Shown here: piece after piece, positions 1-10,615 of the stretch
How positions within the stretch are numbered: position 1 is the first letter of the stretch
Layout of the letters: every line of letters begins with the position of its first letter
Assembly (NCBI GenBank): GCA_000442015.1
Contig: KE561212.1
Coordinates: 1-25,404, forward strand
Reading direction: 5' to 3'
DNA length: 25,404 nt
From: Rozella allomycis CSF55
Lineage: Eukaryota > Rozellomycota
Program-made: the position numbers and the translations under genes
Notes under the pieces: generated by a model
Seen by the model: the letters and a program-made list of their open reading frames with translations, nothing else
What the model was told of the DNA's origin: nothing
Database searches by the model: none

Positions 1-46
1 TAATAGTGAGAAACATCTAATCATGATCTTTATTTATTAAATCTAG

Positions 47-334
47 TTATATTAACTTAATGCACTCTGCAGATTCCAGGTTCTTAATGCACTCTGCAGA
101 TTCCATCAACCTGGAGAGGGATACATTATTGGTTTTTAGCATGTTTCTAACTATTACATCCGCGTCGTGTTCCATGGAAATATGGTGACCGTGTATTTGC
201 ATGTCCCATAATACATGGGTGATGGGCACCCAAGGCCTGCGTTTAACCCACTTAGTCAGTTCACGCCTCGTGCTCGTATCCTTCATGGAAAATGCTTGTT
301 TAGTTTTGTATTCATTCCACTGTAAATCATACAT
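47..334 (-). CDS. Hypothetical short ORF, unrecognised
   Basis: An open frame of 95 codons begins at an ATG and ends just inside the window edge. I do not recognise the protein. It is rich in charged residues, has no signal peptide or membrane segment, and ends with a nine-residue unit (ESAECIKNL) that is repeated once, imperfectly. A stop lies a few codons upstream of the ATG in the same frame, but a spliced upstream exon is possible because all larger genes here have tiny introns. The surrounding 1.6 kb is gap-ridden and contains fragments of a duplicated block, so this may be the last exon of a damaged or misassembled gene. Confidence 0.25.
   Translation of the reverse strand: MYDLQWNEYKTKQAFSMKDTSTRRELTKWVKRRPWVPITHVLWDMQIHGHHISMEHDADVIVRNMLKTNNVSLSRLMESAECIKNLESAECIKLI
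56..105. repeat. Two-copy tandem repeat, 27-base period
   Basis: A 23-base unit (56-78) recurs exactly at 83-105. The period is 27 bases, nine codons, so the repeat keeps the frame of the minus-strand ORF that covers it and duplicates the residues ESAECIK near its C terminus. Confidence 0.9.
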
Positions 335-429
335 CCACAGATGGTTTGAAAAGGTAAATTAGCTTGAAGATACATAGATTTCCATAATTTCCATAAATCA
401 GTGAAAAGCTATGCGTGGCAGGTATCCAG

Positions 430-850
430 AACCATTTTACCAGATCTCCAGTCCCAGCTTCCATCATTCCAAGTCCTGCTAATAAAATGTCACCTCCCGC
501 CGTTCAACATGGTTCCTGCTTGGTATCTCTTACCATATAGATTATGTCGACACGACAATGTTTTTCGCCATGTAAGCGACAAAANGTTTGCTCATAAATT
601 TTATTCACATCCTTGAAATTTAACAACCATCTGGCTGTAAATCTTTTTCTTTCTGGTTCAGGAACTGTCGATGCATCTAAAATCATGGCAACTTGACACA
701 TCTTGTTTTCAAATGACTGTGCTGTTGACATATTGGAACTGTTANTCATTTTACCAGATCTCCATTCCCAGATTTCAAGGCCTGCTAAAAAAAATGTCAC
801 CTCCCTCCGTTCAACATGGTTTTTTCGCCATGTACGCGACAAAACTTTGG
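430..850. repeat. Imperfect duplicated block around gaps at 585 and 745
   Basis: The stretch from about 434 to 584 and the stretch from about 746 to 846 are imperfect copies of each other, sharing for example ATTTTACCAGATCTCC and GTTCAACATGGTT. The first copy has about 46 extra bases (roughly 513-558) and about 10 extra bases near 450-460, with scattered substitutions. The differences exceed those at the other gap-flanking duplications here, so the block may be two diverged members of a gene or repeat family rather than two alleles. The n characters at 585 and 745 mark assembly joins. Confidence 0.7.
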
Positions 851-926
851 ATGATCCACACACGTAGTAAACGAACCTCGGNCAAAAGTTTAGAATAGAC
901 TTCGCTGGAATCCGTTGCCATGCCAT
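504..926 (-). other. Gap-broken coding-like fragments, unrecognised
   Basis: The minus strand between three n characters (585, 745, 882) shows short open stretches with protein-like composition, including a segment reading MSTAQSFENKMCQVAMILDA (about 654-725) and a repeated motif FCR(V/L)HGEK. They do not assemble into one convincing gene because the joins fall inside them and they overlap the duplicated block. I recognise no family. It could be an exon cluster of a multicopy host gene whose contigs were chained incorrectly, or a degenerate copy of one. Confidence 0.3.
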
Positions 927-1640
927 CTGACAATAAGGCTTTTACTGCTAACTGGCTAAGTAATAGTTTGCAATGTTGATCGGTATTACTGACATTTTTT
1001 CTATATGATTTCTGTCAGCCCGGTTCTTAATAACTAAATTTATGTTCACCTTCCTTTTTAATTTNGAAATCTTCTAAAGGTGACTTTTCCTCCATTAAAC
1101 ATCTTTTATGGTGCACAATTTCATCTTGGATTATGGGAACGTTAATGTCTCTTTTCATAAAGTAATAGATGAAAACACTGAAATGAATGCCCTTTAAAAA
1201 TCTTATCATGAATGATAAAGCTCGGATTCAATTTGTTGCCATNCGTGTACGTTTTGCCAATTGTTGCGCTCTTCTCGAATTCTCTGTGAATGATAATTTG
1301 AATCAGGTTGGATCATATCATCATCATCATGAAACATATTATCGGTTCATGTCTCAACTCAACCGCGTTCTGAGCTTCTTTAGTGTTATCTGAATTTTTG
1401 TCTGTCATCCGGTCTGTCATTTTTGCCCTGTACTACCTCTTTCGTTCTTTTTTACGCTTCCTCTCAGGTATTTCTTTTTTGTATTTGTGAATTTTCGGGA
1501 TAATATAGTTTTATGATTCTTTGGAGAATCCTACGGTAAAACGTTTCGGAGATTACTGGAAAAAATGACCAGGATTTTTACGGGAAACGGGTGTGTCAAG
1601 CTCCCCTTTACTCTTTTCTAAGAAAAATTAGCAATCACCA
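927..1640. other. Stretch with no assignable gene, gaps at 1065 and 1243
   Basis: No gene can be assigned. On the minus strand there are two coding-like pieces: one starting with an ATG near 1413 (MTDKNSDNTKEAQNAVELRH) and a charged piece at about 1027-1165 containing INVPIIQDEIVHHKRCLMEE. They lie on different sides of n characters and in different frames. They may be exons of one small minus-strand gene split by joins. No RNA gene or repeat family was seen. Confidence 0.3.
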
Positions 1641-1667
1641 ATCGCCAGTCACCGGCCATGCACTTGC

Positions 1668-2668
1668 TCACTTTCTTTTAAATATNACACGGAAAACACC
1701 TTCTTGAGCACACGACAATACCATTTTCCCCTCTTGTGTAAAAATTCTACCAGTGGAAAATCCTCGGCTAGAACCTGCTTGCGGACTCTCCATTTCATAC
1801 AGAAACCATTCATCCACTCTAAAGGGTTCATGAAACCACACAGAATGATCAATCGTGGCCAACATTCTTAATTTCGGACTCAGAAATGTGATCCCATGAG
1901 GAAGCATCGCAGTTCCCAAAAGGCTAAAATCTGTAACAAATGCAGCCACAGATTGATGTATGCGCGGAAACGACGATAGCTTTTTTGGAATCTTTATCCA
2001 CAAATGCTTCTTGGCGGGCTTTTTCATTGGGTTCGTCCAATCTTCCAGTTTCATGCGCTCCAATACACGAACTTCAAAGGATGAGTACTGCGTGATTTGC
2101 TCTTCTATAATTCTTTTATATTTATCAGGAGTCTTGGAATCGTTAAGAAGTTTTAGGAATTCTTCCTTTCGGTCAAAGCATTCATGGGGTGGAGGCACTT
2201 TGGGCATTTCTTTTTGATGGGAAATAATGCTAGGTTCTGAGCGGTGAAAAGAAAGTTCACATGTATAAATCGCTCTGCCTCGCTGTTTGGCTATAACTAA
2301 TCTAGTGCAGTACGAATTTCCATCCCTTAGCCTCTTTACCTCGTACAGTATTGGCAAGGTATTATCACCAGGTAGTAAGAAATAAGANGCAAAGTATTAT
2401 CACCGGGTAGTAAGAAATAGGAGTGGAAAGAATGTAATATGAAGCTTTCATCTGATACTGTTCTCATAGCCGCATTTAGACTTTGTCCAATAACTTGACC
2501 TCCAAAGACTCCTCTTGCATGCAATGGCTTCCACAATGTTACACTTCTGTATAAATTTATATCAATTTCTTCTAGTTCTATCATCATCTCTACTGTAATG
2601 GTGTTATCAGTATCCATATTGCTAGAGTGATATTTACTGAATCGATTACAAATCTTAGACAAAAACAA
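1668..2668 (-). CDS. ACOT8: Acyl-CoA thioesterase II (TesB/ACOT8 family)
   Basis: It hydrolyses acyl-CoA to free fatty acid and CoA; eukaryotic members act in peroxisomes. The first hot-dog domain carries ARGVFGGQVIGQSLNAA and HSYFLLPGD; the second carries the family signature TIDHSVWFH, then ESPQAGSSRGF and AQEGVFR. The expected catalytic Asp (in TIDHS), Ser/Thr (in SPQAGSS) and Gln (in AQEG) are visible, as in E. coli TesB. The n at 2388 sits between two copies of about 33 bases encoding FLLPGDNTL, which shifts the frame artificially; with one copy removed the protein is continuous. A second n at 1686 falls just after AQEGVFR, so the last residues, where a peroxisomal tripeptide would lie, are uncertain. 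The start at 2668 is the first ATG; a second (MDTD) lies 17 codons later. Its 5' end is only 44 bases from the AKT stop on the same strand. Confidence 0.9.
2354..2421. repeat. Gap-flanking duplication around n at 2388
   Basis: About 33 bases on the left of the n recur on the right with three substitutions. Both copies encode the same part of the thioesterase (LLPGDNTL), so one is redundant. This looks like two overlapping contig ends that were chained rather than merged. Confidence 0.8.
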
Positions 2669-2712
2669 TTCCTAAACGACAAAGAAATTTAAATAGATTT
2701 ATTATAAAATAT

Positions 2713-4162
2713 TTAGGCCAGGTGCTCGTTATTTGCAACAAACGTGAACCCTTGCAGCTGACCTTCAATTCCGGGTTGACCTTCGGCCGGTGTGAACACA
2801 ACTGGCAGATCCGTAAACTCCTTGTCAAAATTTCGAGTGTCACATTCATTCGTCTGAATTAAAAGGAATGGTGAAATTTTACGATTGTAGGTACAAAGGG
2901 CGCAGGAACTTCCTTCTTTAGAATTTTGTCCCAATCCGTGTCGTTAAAGAATGAATGACACATTAATTCTTCTCCGTCTGAAGGACCGCATCCGATACGC
3001 TTTGAAGGGTCACGGCTAAGGAGCTAAATTAGTAATTTTTAAAGACACTTACTGATTCCAAGAGAGATCTTGCAGGGGTAGATAAGGATAGCGGGACTAA
3101 AATTTTTTGATGCAATATATTATTGAACAATTGTTCCATGTTTGTGGCGGGGCCAAAAGGTGGCCTACCGATCATCATTTCGTAAATGACAACACCAAGT
3201 GCCCACCAATCTACAGACCTACCGTATACTTCTTCTTCTAAAATTTCAGGCGCTAAATATTCCGGAGTTCCGCAGAAAGTGCTAGTTCTATCAATTTCAG
3301 AAGCTATGCCCTGTTTACACAACCCAAAGTCTGTAATTTTTATATACCCTTGTTCATCCAATAAGAGATTTTCAAGCTTTAAATCTCTATAAACTACGCC
3401 TTTTGAATGCAAATATGTCAAAGCAAGGACAACTTGAGATGCATAAAATTGGACTCTATCTTCCTTGAATTTTCTTTCCTTTCCAAGGTGAAAAAAGAGC
3501 TCTCCTCCTTTAACGTATTCCATAACAAAGTAAAGTCTATCAGTTGTTTGAAACGAAGAATACAATTTCACTAGAAAAGGGTAATCAATGGCTTGAAGAA
3601 CCCTATTTTCTGAAAGCACATGATCTAAAGATTCTTCATCAATAAGCCCTGTCTTTTTGATAATTTTGACTGCATAGTATTGTGAAGGTTCATTGATTTT
3701 TGTTGCAAGCATGACTTTTCCATAGTTTCCTTTTCCCAATACCTTGTGAAAAGTGAAGTCCTCAGGGTGAAGTTTCTTTTGAAAGTTCGCATTGCATTCA
3801 GACTTTTGAAATATTTTCAATTCTGAAGTTGCCTCTAAAATGGACATCCAATCGTTCTTTTCTTGGACAGTTTCGGCCATCATGAACCGTTTTAGACCAT
3901 TTGAAAAAACAATTTCAAAAGCTGTCTCTCCAAACTTATCACAAGAATTGATTTTAGAACCAATTAGTATAAAATAATTGGTAGGTTCGATTTCATTTAT
4001 AGGGTCTTTGTAATAATACAAAATGCCATTCTTCAATTGGAACCAACGAGGTCGCCAGTTTTTAATATAATTTCCTTGCTTCATTAACCAGCCTTCCTTT
4101 GAAGCTTGGGGAGACTCTTTCCCAGTTACTAATTTGAGCTTATTGAATTTGGAGGCAACCAT
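2713..4162 (-). CDS. AKT: AKT/PKB-type serine/threonine kinase with PH domain
   Basis: Exons 4162-3053, 3023-2883 and 2853-2713 give 463 residues; both introns are 29 nt. Residues 20-113 form a PH domain whose YIKNWRPRWFQL matches the phosphoinositide-binding strand of AKT (YIKTWRPRYFLL). The AGC kinase domain follows: glycine loop GKGNYGKV (143-150), VAIK-type Lys166, catalytic YRDLKLEN (Asp260), DFG (Asp278), activation-loop Thr295 in STFCGTPEYLAPE. The C-terminal extension has the expected ECDTRNFDKEF and a hydrophobic motif LQGFTF with Thr454. In animals and amoebae this kinase reads PI3K lipids and controls growth and survival. Dikaryotic fungi mostly have Sch9/Ypk kinases without this PH domain, so its presence bears on lineage. 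Introns were placed by joining RSLLES to LLSRDPSKRIG, and VPAPFVPTI to TNECDTRN. Confidence 0.95.
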
Positions 4163-4330
4163 GAATTAATTAATTGGTGGCTTTGTTGCAAGTGTTAACT
4201 CTTTCCATTTGTATATCATATCTTTTTGCCATTGTGCTCAAGGATTAGGAAATTTTATGTGAGTTTTACAACAAATCAATGAATGGAGCTAGTTAAAAAA
4301 GAATCTTTCGAAATAAAATAGCAAAACATT

Positions 4331-5550
4331 TTAATTTTGTTTATTATAAGGCATTTGCATCTGAAATGGTTGATAAAATCCACTCTGAAAAGATTGATCT
4401 TGTTGTTGTTCCTTTTTGTCTTTATCTCCTTGATGAGGTAAAAAGGAGGACATTGGATAGAATGGAAACTGCTGTGGGGCGTAAAGACGATCGCTCATTG
4501 GGTTAAATGGAGTGTTAGCAGGTTGCTTTTCGTCCACTTTATTGTTTTGAGCTGCTTGGTTTGGTTGCTGAGGAAAGTAGCCAGAGTTATAATACATAGC
4601 TTTACTGTACATGTTCTGACCATATGGAGCATATTGGTTAGGCCCAGGCATGTAATATGGATAATAATACTGGAAGGGGAACTGATTCATAGGCATTTGC
4701 TGGTTTGGAGCATCTGCGGATCCTTCCCTTGGAACGTTTGATGGCGGATAAAAACCCTGGTCAGAAAAAAACAATGTCAATTACCATTTGAGGAAAATGT
4801 GATTCTTGATGTCCATAAAACCCAGGATTGGAGTATTCAGGGAATGACATGTTTTGTGGAAAACTCATCATTCCAGGATACTGATGAGGTTGAGGTTGTT
4901 CTTGAGAAGTCTTTCCAATTCTATTTGAGCAAGGATAAAATAATTACGGCTCATCTTCTAATCCCAATGATCCGAATTTTAAAGAAACAGGAGCTTGATT
5001 CTCCTCAGTCTCTTGAGTAGGAAAAACGTTAGGTTCAACAACAGGTTCATCGTTTTCTACCTTCGTATCATCATTCATAGGTGGATGCGCCTCTACAACA
5101 GGTGAAGAAGGTTTGACTTCTTCTTTCTTCTCAGACGTTTCAACATCATTTTCTTTCTTTTCCCCATCTCTCTTCTTATTATAGTGACGGCTAGAATCTT
5201 TTCCTTGATAAGACTTTTTATATTTCTGATCATTTCTATAATCTTTGCGCCTATCTTTATATTCTTTCTTGTATGTGTTTGTGTTCTTTGCATATCTTCC
5301 TTTTTGAGCGGTTGAACTCTGTGGTTTAGTGTGAACTGGAACTTTAGAAAATGGTTTGACATAGCCTTTATACCTAAAAATATTGTGTTATACCTTCAGT
5401 TATACGAGAAGCTATTAGTTGAATATCTCCGTCATAATCCTCTAAAAGACTTAATAGGTCATCATCTGACCATTCTATAAAGAGTTCTTTTAAAGTCTTT
5501 AAACCAGTTTTATGTTTTTCTTCTAGTTCACTGAAGCTAAGAGTTGTCAT
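4331..5550 (-). CDS. DEF1: DEF1-like CUE-domain protein, Q/Y/P-rich
   Basis: Exons 5550-5394, 5365-4948, 4920-4785 and 4756-4331 give 378 residues; introns are 28, 27 and 28 nt. Residues about 15-52 (LKELFIEWSDDDLLSLLEDY, then GDIQLIASRITEGY) resemble the ubiquitin-binding CUE domain of yeast Def1, which promotes degradation of stalled RNA polymerase II. A Lys/Arg/Tyr-rich segment (about 55-110), an acidic segment and a long Gln/Pro/Tyr/Met-rich tail follow; Def1 has the same order of an N-terminal CUE and a Gln-rich, prion-like tail. The first intron fixes the reading GYVKPFSKVP directly after the CUE domain, a common continuation in fungal homologues. The AATAAA signal lies inside the last codons. 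Other CUE/UBA RNA-binding proteins remain possible, so the name is moderately sure. Confidence 0.6.
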
Positions 5551-5819
5551 GTTTTTTTCTGACCAGGGTACAACAGAGGACGTTTATAGAGCTCCATACT
5601 CGTCTCTATTAATACCCGAGATTGAAAAGTTGGTTATCAATATAATACATATCATGCTCTGTACATTATTATTGTTATGATGTAGAATTTGATTGCCGAC
5701 TCACATTTTGATAAAAATAAAATATAATCTTTATTATCGTATGCGTAATTTTATAACTTTATTGGCTAAGTGACAGTAGGTATTTTACTCAAGTTTTACT
5801 TCGCCACTTGTAAGTTGTC
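5551..5819. promoter_or_regulatory. Divergent intergenic region, DEF1-like / NSE1
   Basis: These 269 bases separate two ATGs pointing outward, so promoters for both genes must lie here. It is AT-rich with several TATA-like stretches but none at a convincing spacing. No ORF or repeat was seen. Confidence 0.5.
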
Positions 5820-6461
5820 ATGACTGAAGCCCAGAAAAGAGTTATGCTTCAAGTTTTGTTGCAAAATAGATCTTTCCCAGACTACATCATATCAAAATAT
5901 AACATGAAAGTTCCTGAAATCAACGCTTTACTCTCACCATTTCACTTCAAAGTAGTCAAATTTTTAAAGTTCTATTATCTTATCAACACACATACCGATG
6001 ATAATTTAAAAGCTTTGTCATATGAATATAATGTTTCAGATATATTCGCATTAAAGGAAATTATATCCGCACTTCAGAGTGAACAATCTCTCTGTTTGCC
6101 TGAAGACGATATTGTATCGTACTTTAAATCAAACAATATTACAAAAACTGCAGCTGAAAGTCGTGTATTGGTCATGGTAAATGATGGATGGCTAGAGAGA
6201 TTAATTGATGAGGACGGTGCAGTGTTTTATTCATTTGGCCCGAGAACATTATTGGAGCTCAGAGAAATTTTAGAAGAATCAATTTCATCTTGTGCGGGAT
6301 GTAAGCATTTGTTAAATCAAGAAGTAACGAGTTTCTTTATCCATTAATAGACGGTTTCTTGCGCTTGCTCTGAAGCAATGCATAAATATTGCTATGAAAA
6401 AATCAAGCGATCTTCCAGAAGTGAAAAAGTACAATGTCCTGCTTGTCAAAGCCAATTCTAG
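5820..6461 (+). CDS. NSE1: NSE1, SMC5/6 complex RING-like subunit
   Basis: Two exons (5820-6323, 6351-6461; intron 27 nt) encode 204 residues. The start MTEAQKRVMLQVLL is typical of Nse1. Winged-helix segments follow, including NITKTAAESRVLVMVNDGWL (about residues 103-122). The C terminus is the variant RING: CAGCKHLL, then after the intron SCACSEAMHKYCYEK and CPACQSQF, giving the C4HC3 zinc-binding pattern. Nse1 forms a heterotrimer with Nse3 and Nse4 on the SMC5/6 complex and acts in DNA repair. Without the intron the frame would stop before the second half of the RING, which is how the splice was found. Length is a little shorter than the animal protein. Confidence 0.9.
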
Positions 6462-6558
6462 TTTCATTGCAATGTCTTGGCAAGTCTCTACTGAATAAAA
6501 GATAATTTTTGTTTCTCTTTATCAATCTTACTTCAGTCTACTTTTGGACTTTTCGGGA

Positions 6559-8547
6559 ATGGATTTAGAGAGGCGCAAAAAGGAATTAGAAGAAAAGAGG
6601 AAAAAACTAGCTGAACTAAAAAAATCTCGTGCTTTTTCTGTATCTGTAAAAGCAATTTTTTCATATGTCGTAGTCCTCAAACTCCTCAATTGCACAAACT
6701 CCAAATAAACAAGATATCGACTCTCTTGTTTCTAGCCTTTTAAAGTAAATTAGTTTTATAAAGATCAAAAAGTAAAAAACCAGAAGTTTCGCAGTCAGAA
6801 ATAAATGAGACACAGTAAGCATCACCAAGTACAATAATTAGACGATCCGAAGAAAACGTGAACGAAAAAGAAAATTTTAAAGACAAAAATAATGCAATGA
6901 GAAATCTGACGATTGTTGATGCGGTTTTATTTGATTTACCACCTACCGAAGTGATATCGTATAATAAAGAAGCCCAAACTGATACGTTTGATGATATACC
7001 AGAGATAGAAGATTTTCAACCTCAGCAATTAGAAACAGAGACTTACAATGTTATAATAAGTGATGAAAAAATTGAAACGAGTGATCAGCCGGTTGTTGAG
7101 AAAGATATTTCTGATCAGGACAAACAAGCTATCTTGAATTCAGATTCTTTTTCTAATTTTATAGATAAATCATCCAAGATGGTAGAGAGGGTTTTAAATG
7201 AACCATTTGACTATTTAAAGGATTATACAATGGATGAAACAGTTAATGAAAATATCGACGAGTATTTATCAGTTAAAAATAAATTTTGCAATGAAAAAGT
7301 TCAGGGCAGATCAGTAAATGATCTGGACTGGCACCCCAAAGTATGTTTTTAGCAATTTTCTAAATCAAGCACCATGAACTTTGTTTGTCATCTTATGGAA
7401 AAAAGAATGGGTTTACAAATAATGAATATGGTTCGAATGGTCTTGTTTGTGTATGGAATATGCTGTTATCGTCTACGACTCCAGAATTTGAGTTTAGTTG
7501 TCAATCGAAAGTATTGTCAGCTAAATTTGCCGCTAATAATAATCATTTAATTATTGGTGGAACGTATTCAGGACAAATTATGGTTTGGGATTTAAGATCA
7601 AAGGCCAGGCCCGTTTTGAAAACCCCTGTTTCAACGGGTCATGCACATCCGATTTATTCTATAAAGTGTGTTGGAACTCAACAAATAGTTTCGGCGTCTT
7701 CTGATGGTACTGTTTGCGTATGGCAGATGGATATGTTAGGAAAGCCACAAGTAAAAGGATTTTGTCGAATGCAAAGGAAACTTTAGAATTAAATTCGCCT
7801 GATCCATTAAACAATAAAGATATTTCAATATCATGTATGGATTTTCCTGGTGATGATCAGAATACGTTTGTCGTTGGAACTGAAGAAGGATCAATTTACC
7901 GGGGTTCCCTGATGGGTAGAGCAGGAAAGTAAGGATAATGTTCTCTTGACTTTAAAGTAAATTTGGAATAAACAATGAATTTCCTCTAGCTCATTCTGCA
8001 CCTGTTACTGGGATAAAGTTTCATCCCAATAAAGAGGCGCAATTTGATACTTCCAATGTATTTATCACTAGCAGTTTTGACTGGACCATAAAGTTGTGGA
8101 ATTACAATGTAATTAAAATATTGTTTTAAAAAATAGAATAACTCTAAGAATAATNAAAAAATTAGAATAACTCTAAGAATAATGGAATAAATTGTGTTAG
8201 AACATTTGGAAATGGTTTTAATCCAATAATGGATGTAGAATGGCATCCAAATAAGCCATGTGTATTTGCATCTGTTTCTGGCAATGGAAATTTGGACTTG
8301 TGGGACATTCAAAATGAGTCTCAAGTAAATGATGTCATTGTCTGTAGTAGAATCTGGTATCAACATTATCGGTGAATGGAAATCCGTTGAATAAGTTATC
8401 GTGGCATAAGAATAATTTTATTGCAGTTGGAAGTGTTGATGGTAGTACAAATATTGTTAAATGTTCTCTTCAAGTAATATTTTGTAAATTTCGGAATAGA
8501 ATGCGAATCAAAAGGAATGGAATTTTATGCAAAAAGTAATCAACTAG
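6559..8547 (+). CDS. DYNC1I: Cytoplasmic dynein intermediate chain (WD40)
   Basis: Ten exons: 6559-6645, 6674-6744, 6773-6814, 6842-7340, 7370-7750, 7777-7928, 7958-8108, 8166-8324, 8351-8473, 8500-8547; about 570 residues. The basic coiled-coil start (DLERRKKELEEKRKKLAELK) is the p150-dynactin-binding end seen in animal intermediate chains. A Ser-rich stretch, an LC8-like site (YNKEAQTDT) and an acidic linker follow, then a WD40 propeller beginning NDLDWHPK and including HLIIGGTYSGQIMVWDLR, GHAHPIYSIKC, NTFVVGTEEGSIYRG, NVFITSSFDWTIKLWNY and ASVSGNGNLDLWDI. It scaffolds light chains and the heavy chain of the retrograde motor. Introns are 26-29 nt. The n at 8155 is flanked by a 21-base duplication at an intron/exon edge; with one copy dropped the frame is intact (intron 8109-8136 or through 8165). 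Confidence 0.95.
8131..8184. repeat. Gap-flanking duplication around n at 8155
   Basis: The run TAGAATAACTCTAAGAATAA occurs on both sides of the n and covers the same intron end and exon start of the dynein intermediate chain. It is best read as one sequence present twice through contig chaining. Confidence 0.75.
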
Positions 8548-8611
8548 AAGAATCAAATAAAAATATAAAAGATAAATCAAAATTTAAAATAAAAGACAGA
8601 TTCCATTTTTA

Positions 8612-10615
8612 TTAAAGTTTGGAGATAATTTCACCTTGATTGTCACTTTCATTGTATTTGACCCAATCGTTAGCAATTGGAGCAGAAAGAACGTGAGAGG
8701 GAATACCGAAAGAGTCAACCAATTGAGTGGCACACTTTGCAAGTTTTGAAGTTAATTTTCTTGACAAGTCACAAACTGCTTTAGCGTTTGATGGAGAAAC
8801 AATTTCTTCTTTTAAATAGAATCCAAGATTGTTTTCCAAATAGTTTAAGCCATAGAGTAATCCAACATCATTCAAGATTGATTTGAGATCAGAATCACAA
8901 GTGGGGATCACTCTCTTTACTAAATTTTCAATTACAATTCTTTCTCCATGAGCTTTTGCTAAATCTTGAATTGCGTCACTTTCTTGTTTCATCCAAATTT
9001 CATATAATGATTGACCCTGGCCCATCTTTTCTTTAATAGATCTAGAAAGCTATTTTTAGAACATAGAAAACCGGGGTTACGGAATTGAATAGAAAATTTT
9101 CTCTTGCAGAAAAAAGATTCAAAAGGCCATTCAATGAGAGATCAAATGTTTTAGAAAAGGGCAAAAGTTTTTCTTTTCCATTTTGAACATCAGAAATCAA
9201 TTCTTTTGAAACTTTCTGCATTAAAACAGCCTAGATGGATTGAATTGAATGAAATTACATTGTCGCCTTCAGCTGTGATTCCAGCGTGAGAAAATCCAAT
9301 GCAGGATGAAATTTGATTGCACTGCAAATAGCCTTGGCCACCGCATCTCTCACGGCAAATTGAAGCGACTCTTTCTGCATTCCAAGTGACCAAAGGTTTA
9401 AACACACAGCAAAGACGCAGAACTTGAGAATAATCTTGTTCTGTTTGAGAACACCATCTCTCCTTGACATAATCAAGTCCCAAAGACAAACAAATTGTTC
9501 TCGCAATCAATGGAATGATCGCACGCTGCTGCAATTGATAATCTAAAATTGGCGTGTCACTTTTTCCAGTTGGCCCCACAGCTAATCTGGTGGCTGAGTA
9601 CTTTACACACACCGCCAAAGATAACTTTGAAGCGCCATTCATCATCGATGCAATACAAAGACGTCCACTCAACAATTGATCTGCAACTTTTAAAAAGCGT
9701 CTTTTAATTTCACAAATCTATTTCTTACTCTCTTTTCCCCTTGATCTTTGAAACAAACTTTCCATTTATTATGTCAGAATATTTATTCAATAGATTTTCA
9801 GATGGCACTCTAACATTGTTAAACCAAAGTTTTCCATTGTCAACTCCATTGCATTCTATTTTACTTCCCATGTCTTCAACCCTCACACCCGCACAAACAG
9901 ACCAATCTTCATTTCTTATCCTCACTAAAATCGCATGGATCCCTTCATGCACCCCATTCACATACAATTGACAAAACACAATCGCATGCTTAGCATGAAC
10001 TTTTATTCATCTTCAATCTTTTTTACCTGCTGAATTTGTTATCCAATATTTCTGTCCCTTGGCACTGGGAGTGTTTATAATAAACTCATTGGTGCCAGGG
10101 TCATAGTGCGCCGTAGTTTCCATTTCAATCGCATTGTTGCCATACGCAAGCTCAGTCAAGGCAAAACACCCAACAACACTCAAATTATCAATACCCTCTA
10201 GGTAATGGCGATGTCTCTCACTTCCAAGCCTCAATACACTCCCTCCAAACAAATTAAATAAAACAGTCAACTCTACAAAATGTTAATTATAAAACAGTAC
10301 TTGTCGCCATCGATCCATCAACCTATCTTAGTCATTCATATCAATTACCTGTCCTGCCAACTCATGGACGGCAAATATATTCAATGGGTTCTTTTCAAAG
10401 TCAAATATCGATATGAATTTGTTCTCTATAATCCTTTTCAACCTTTCATATGCTATCTCCCTTTCATATCTCATACTCACATCATATCTAGGCACAAACA
10501 GTGGATGGCGGAAGAATTCTCTCAGTCTTCTTCGATTCTCATGATTGTCATGATCAAGCAAGTGCTTCAATTTAGATACCTCAAATGACGACATTGGACA
10601 GGGGTCATTACTCAA
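8612..10615 (-). CDS. ACOX: Peroxisomal acyl-CoA oxidase with SKL targeting signal
   Basis: It oxidises acyl-CoA to trans-2-enoyl-CoA with FAD and makes H2O2, the first step of peroxisomal beta-oxidation. Exons: 10615-10349, 10322-10301, 10272-10027, 9999-9729, 9700-9259, 9230-9081, 9049-8612; 611 residues. Visible parts are an N-terminal alpha domain ([20 protein letters not shown]), [12 protein letters not shown], the flavin-binding [40 protein letters not shown] and AGITAEGDN with the likely catalytic Glu. The C terminus is SKL, the canonical PTS1. Introns are 26, 28, 27, 28, 28 and 31 nt; exon 2 is only 22 nt and supplies VDGSMATK, required by the family alignment. The stop codon overlaps an AATAAA signal. 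It converges on the dynein gene with 64 bases between stops. Confidence 0.95.

Noticed and set aside
1187-1393. Plus-strand ORF with a His run
   Set aside because: It crosses an n, has no recognisable domain, and the opposite strand looks more coding-like.
5366-5393. A 20-nt intron ending at the first AG in the DEF1-like gene
   Set aside because: It would put the following exon in a frame with no Def1-like continuation; using the next AG (28 nt) gives the continuous reading GYVKPFSKVP.
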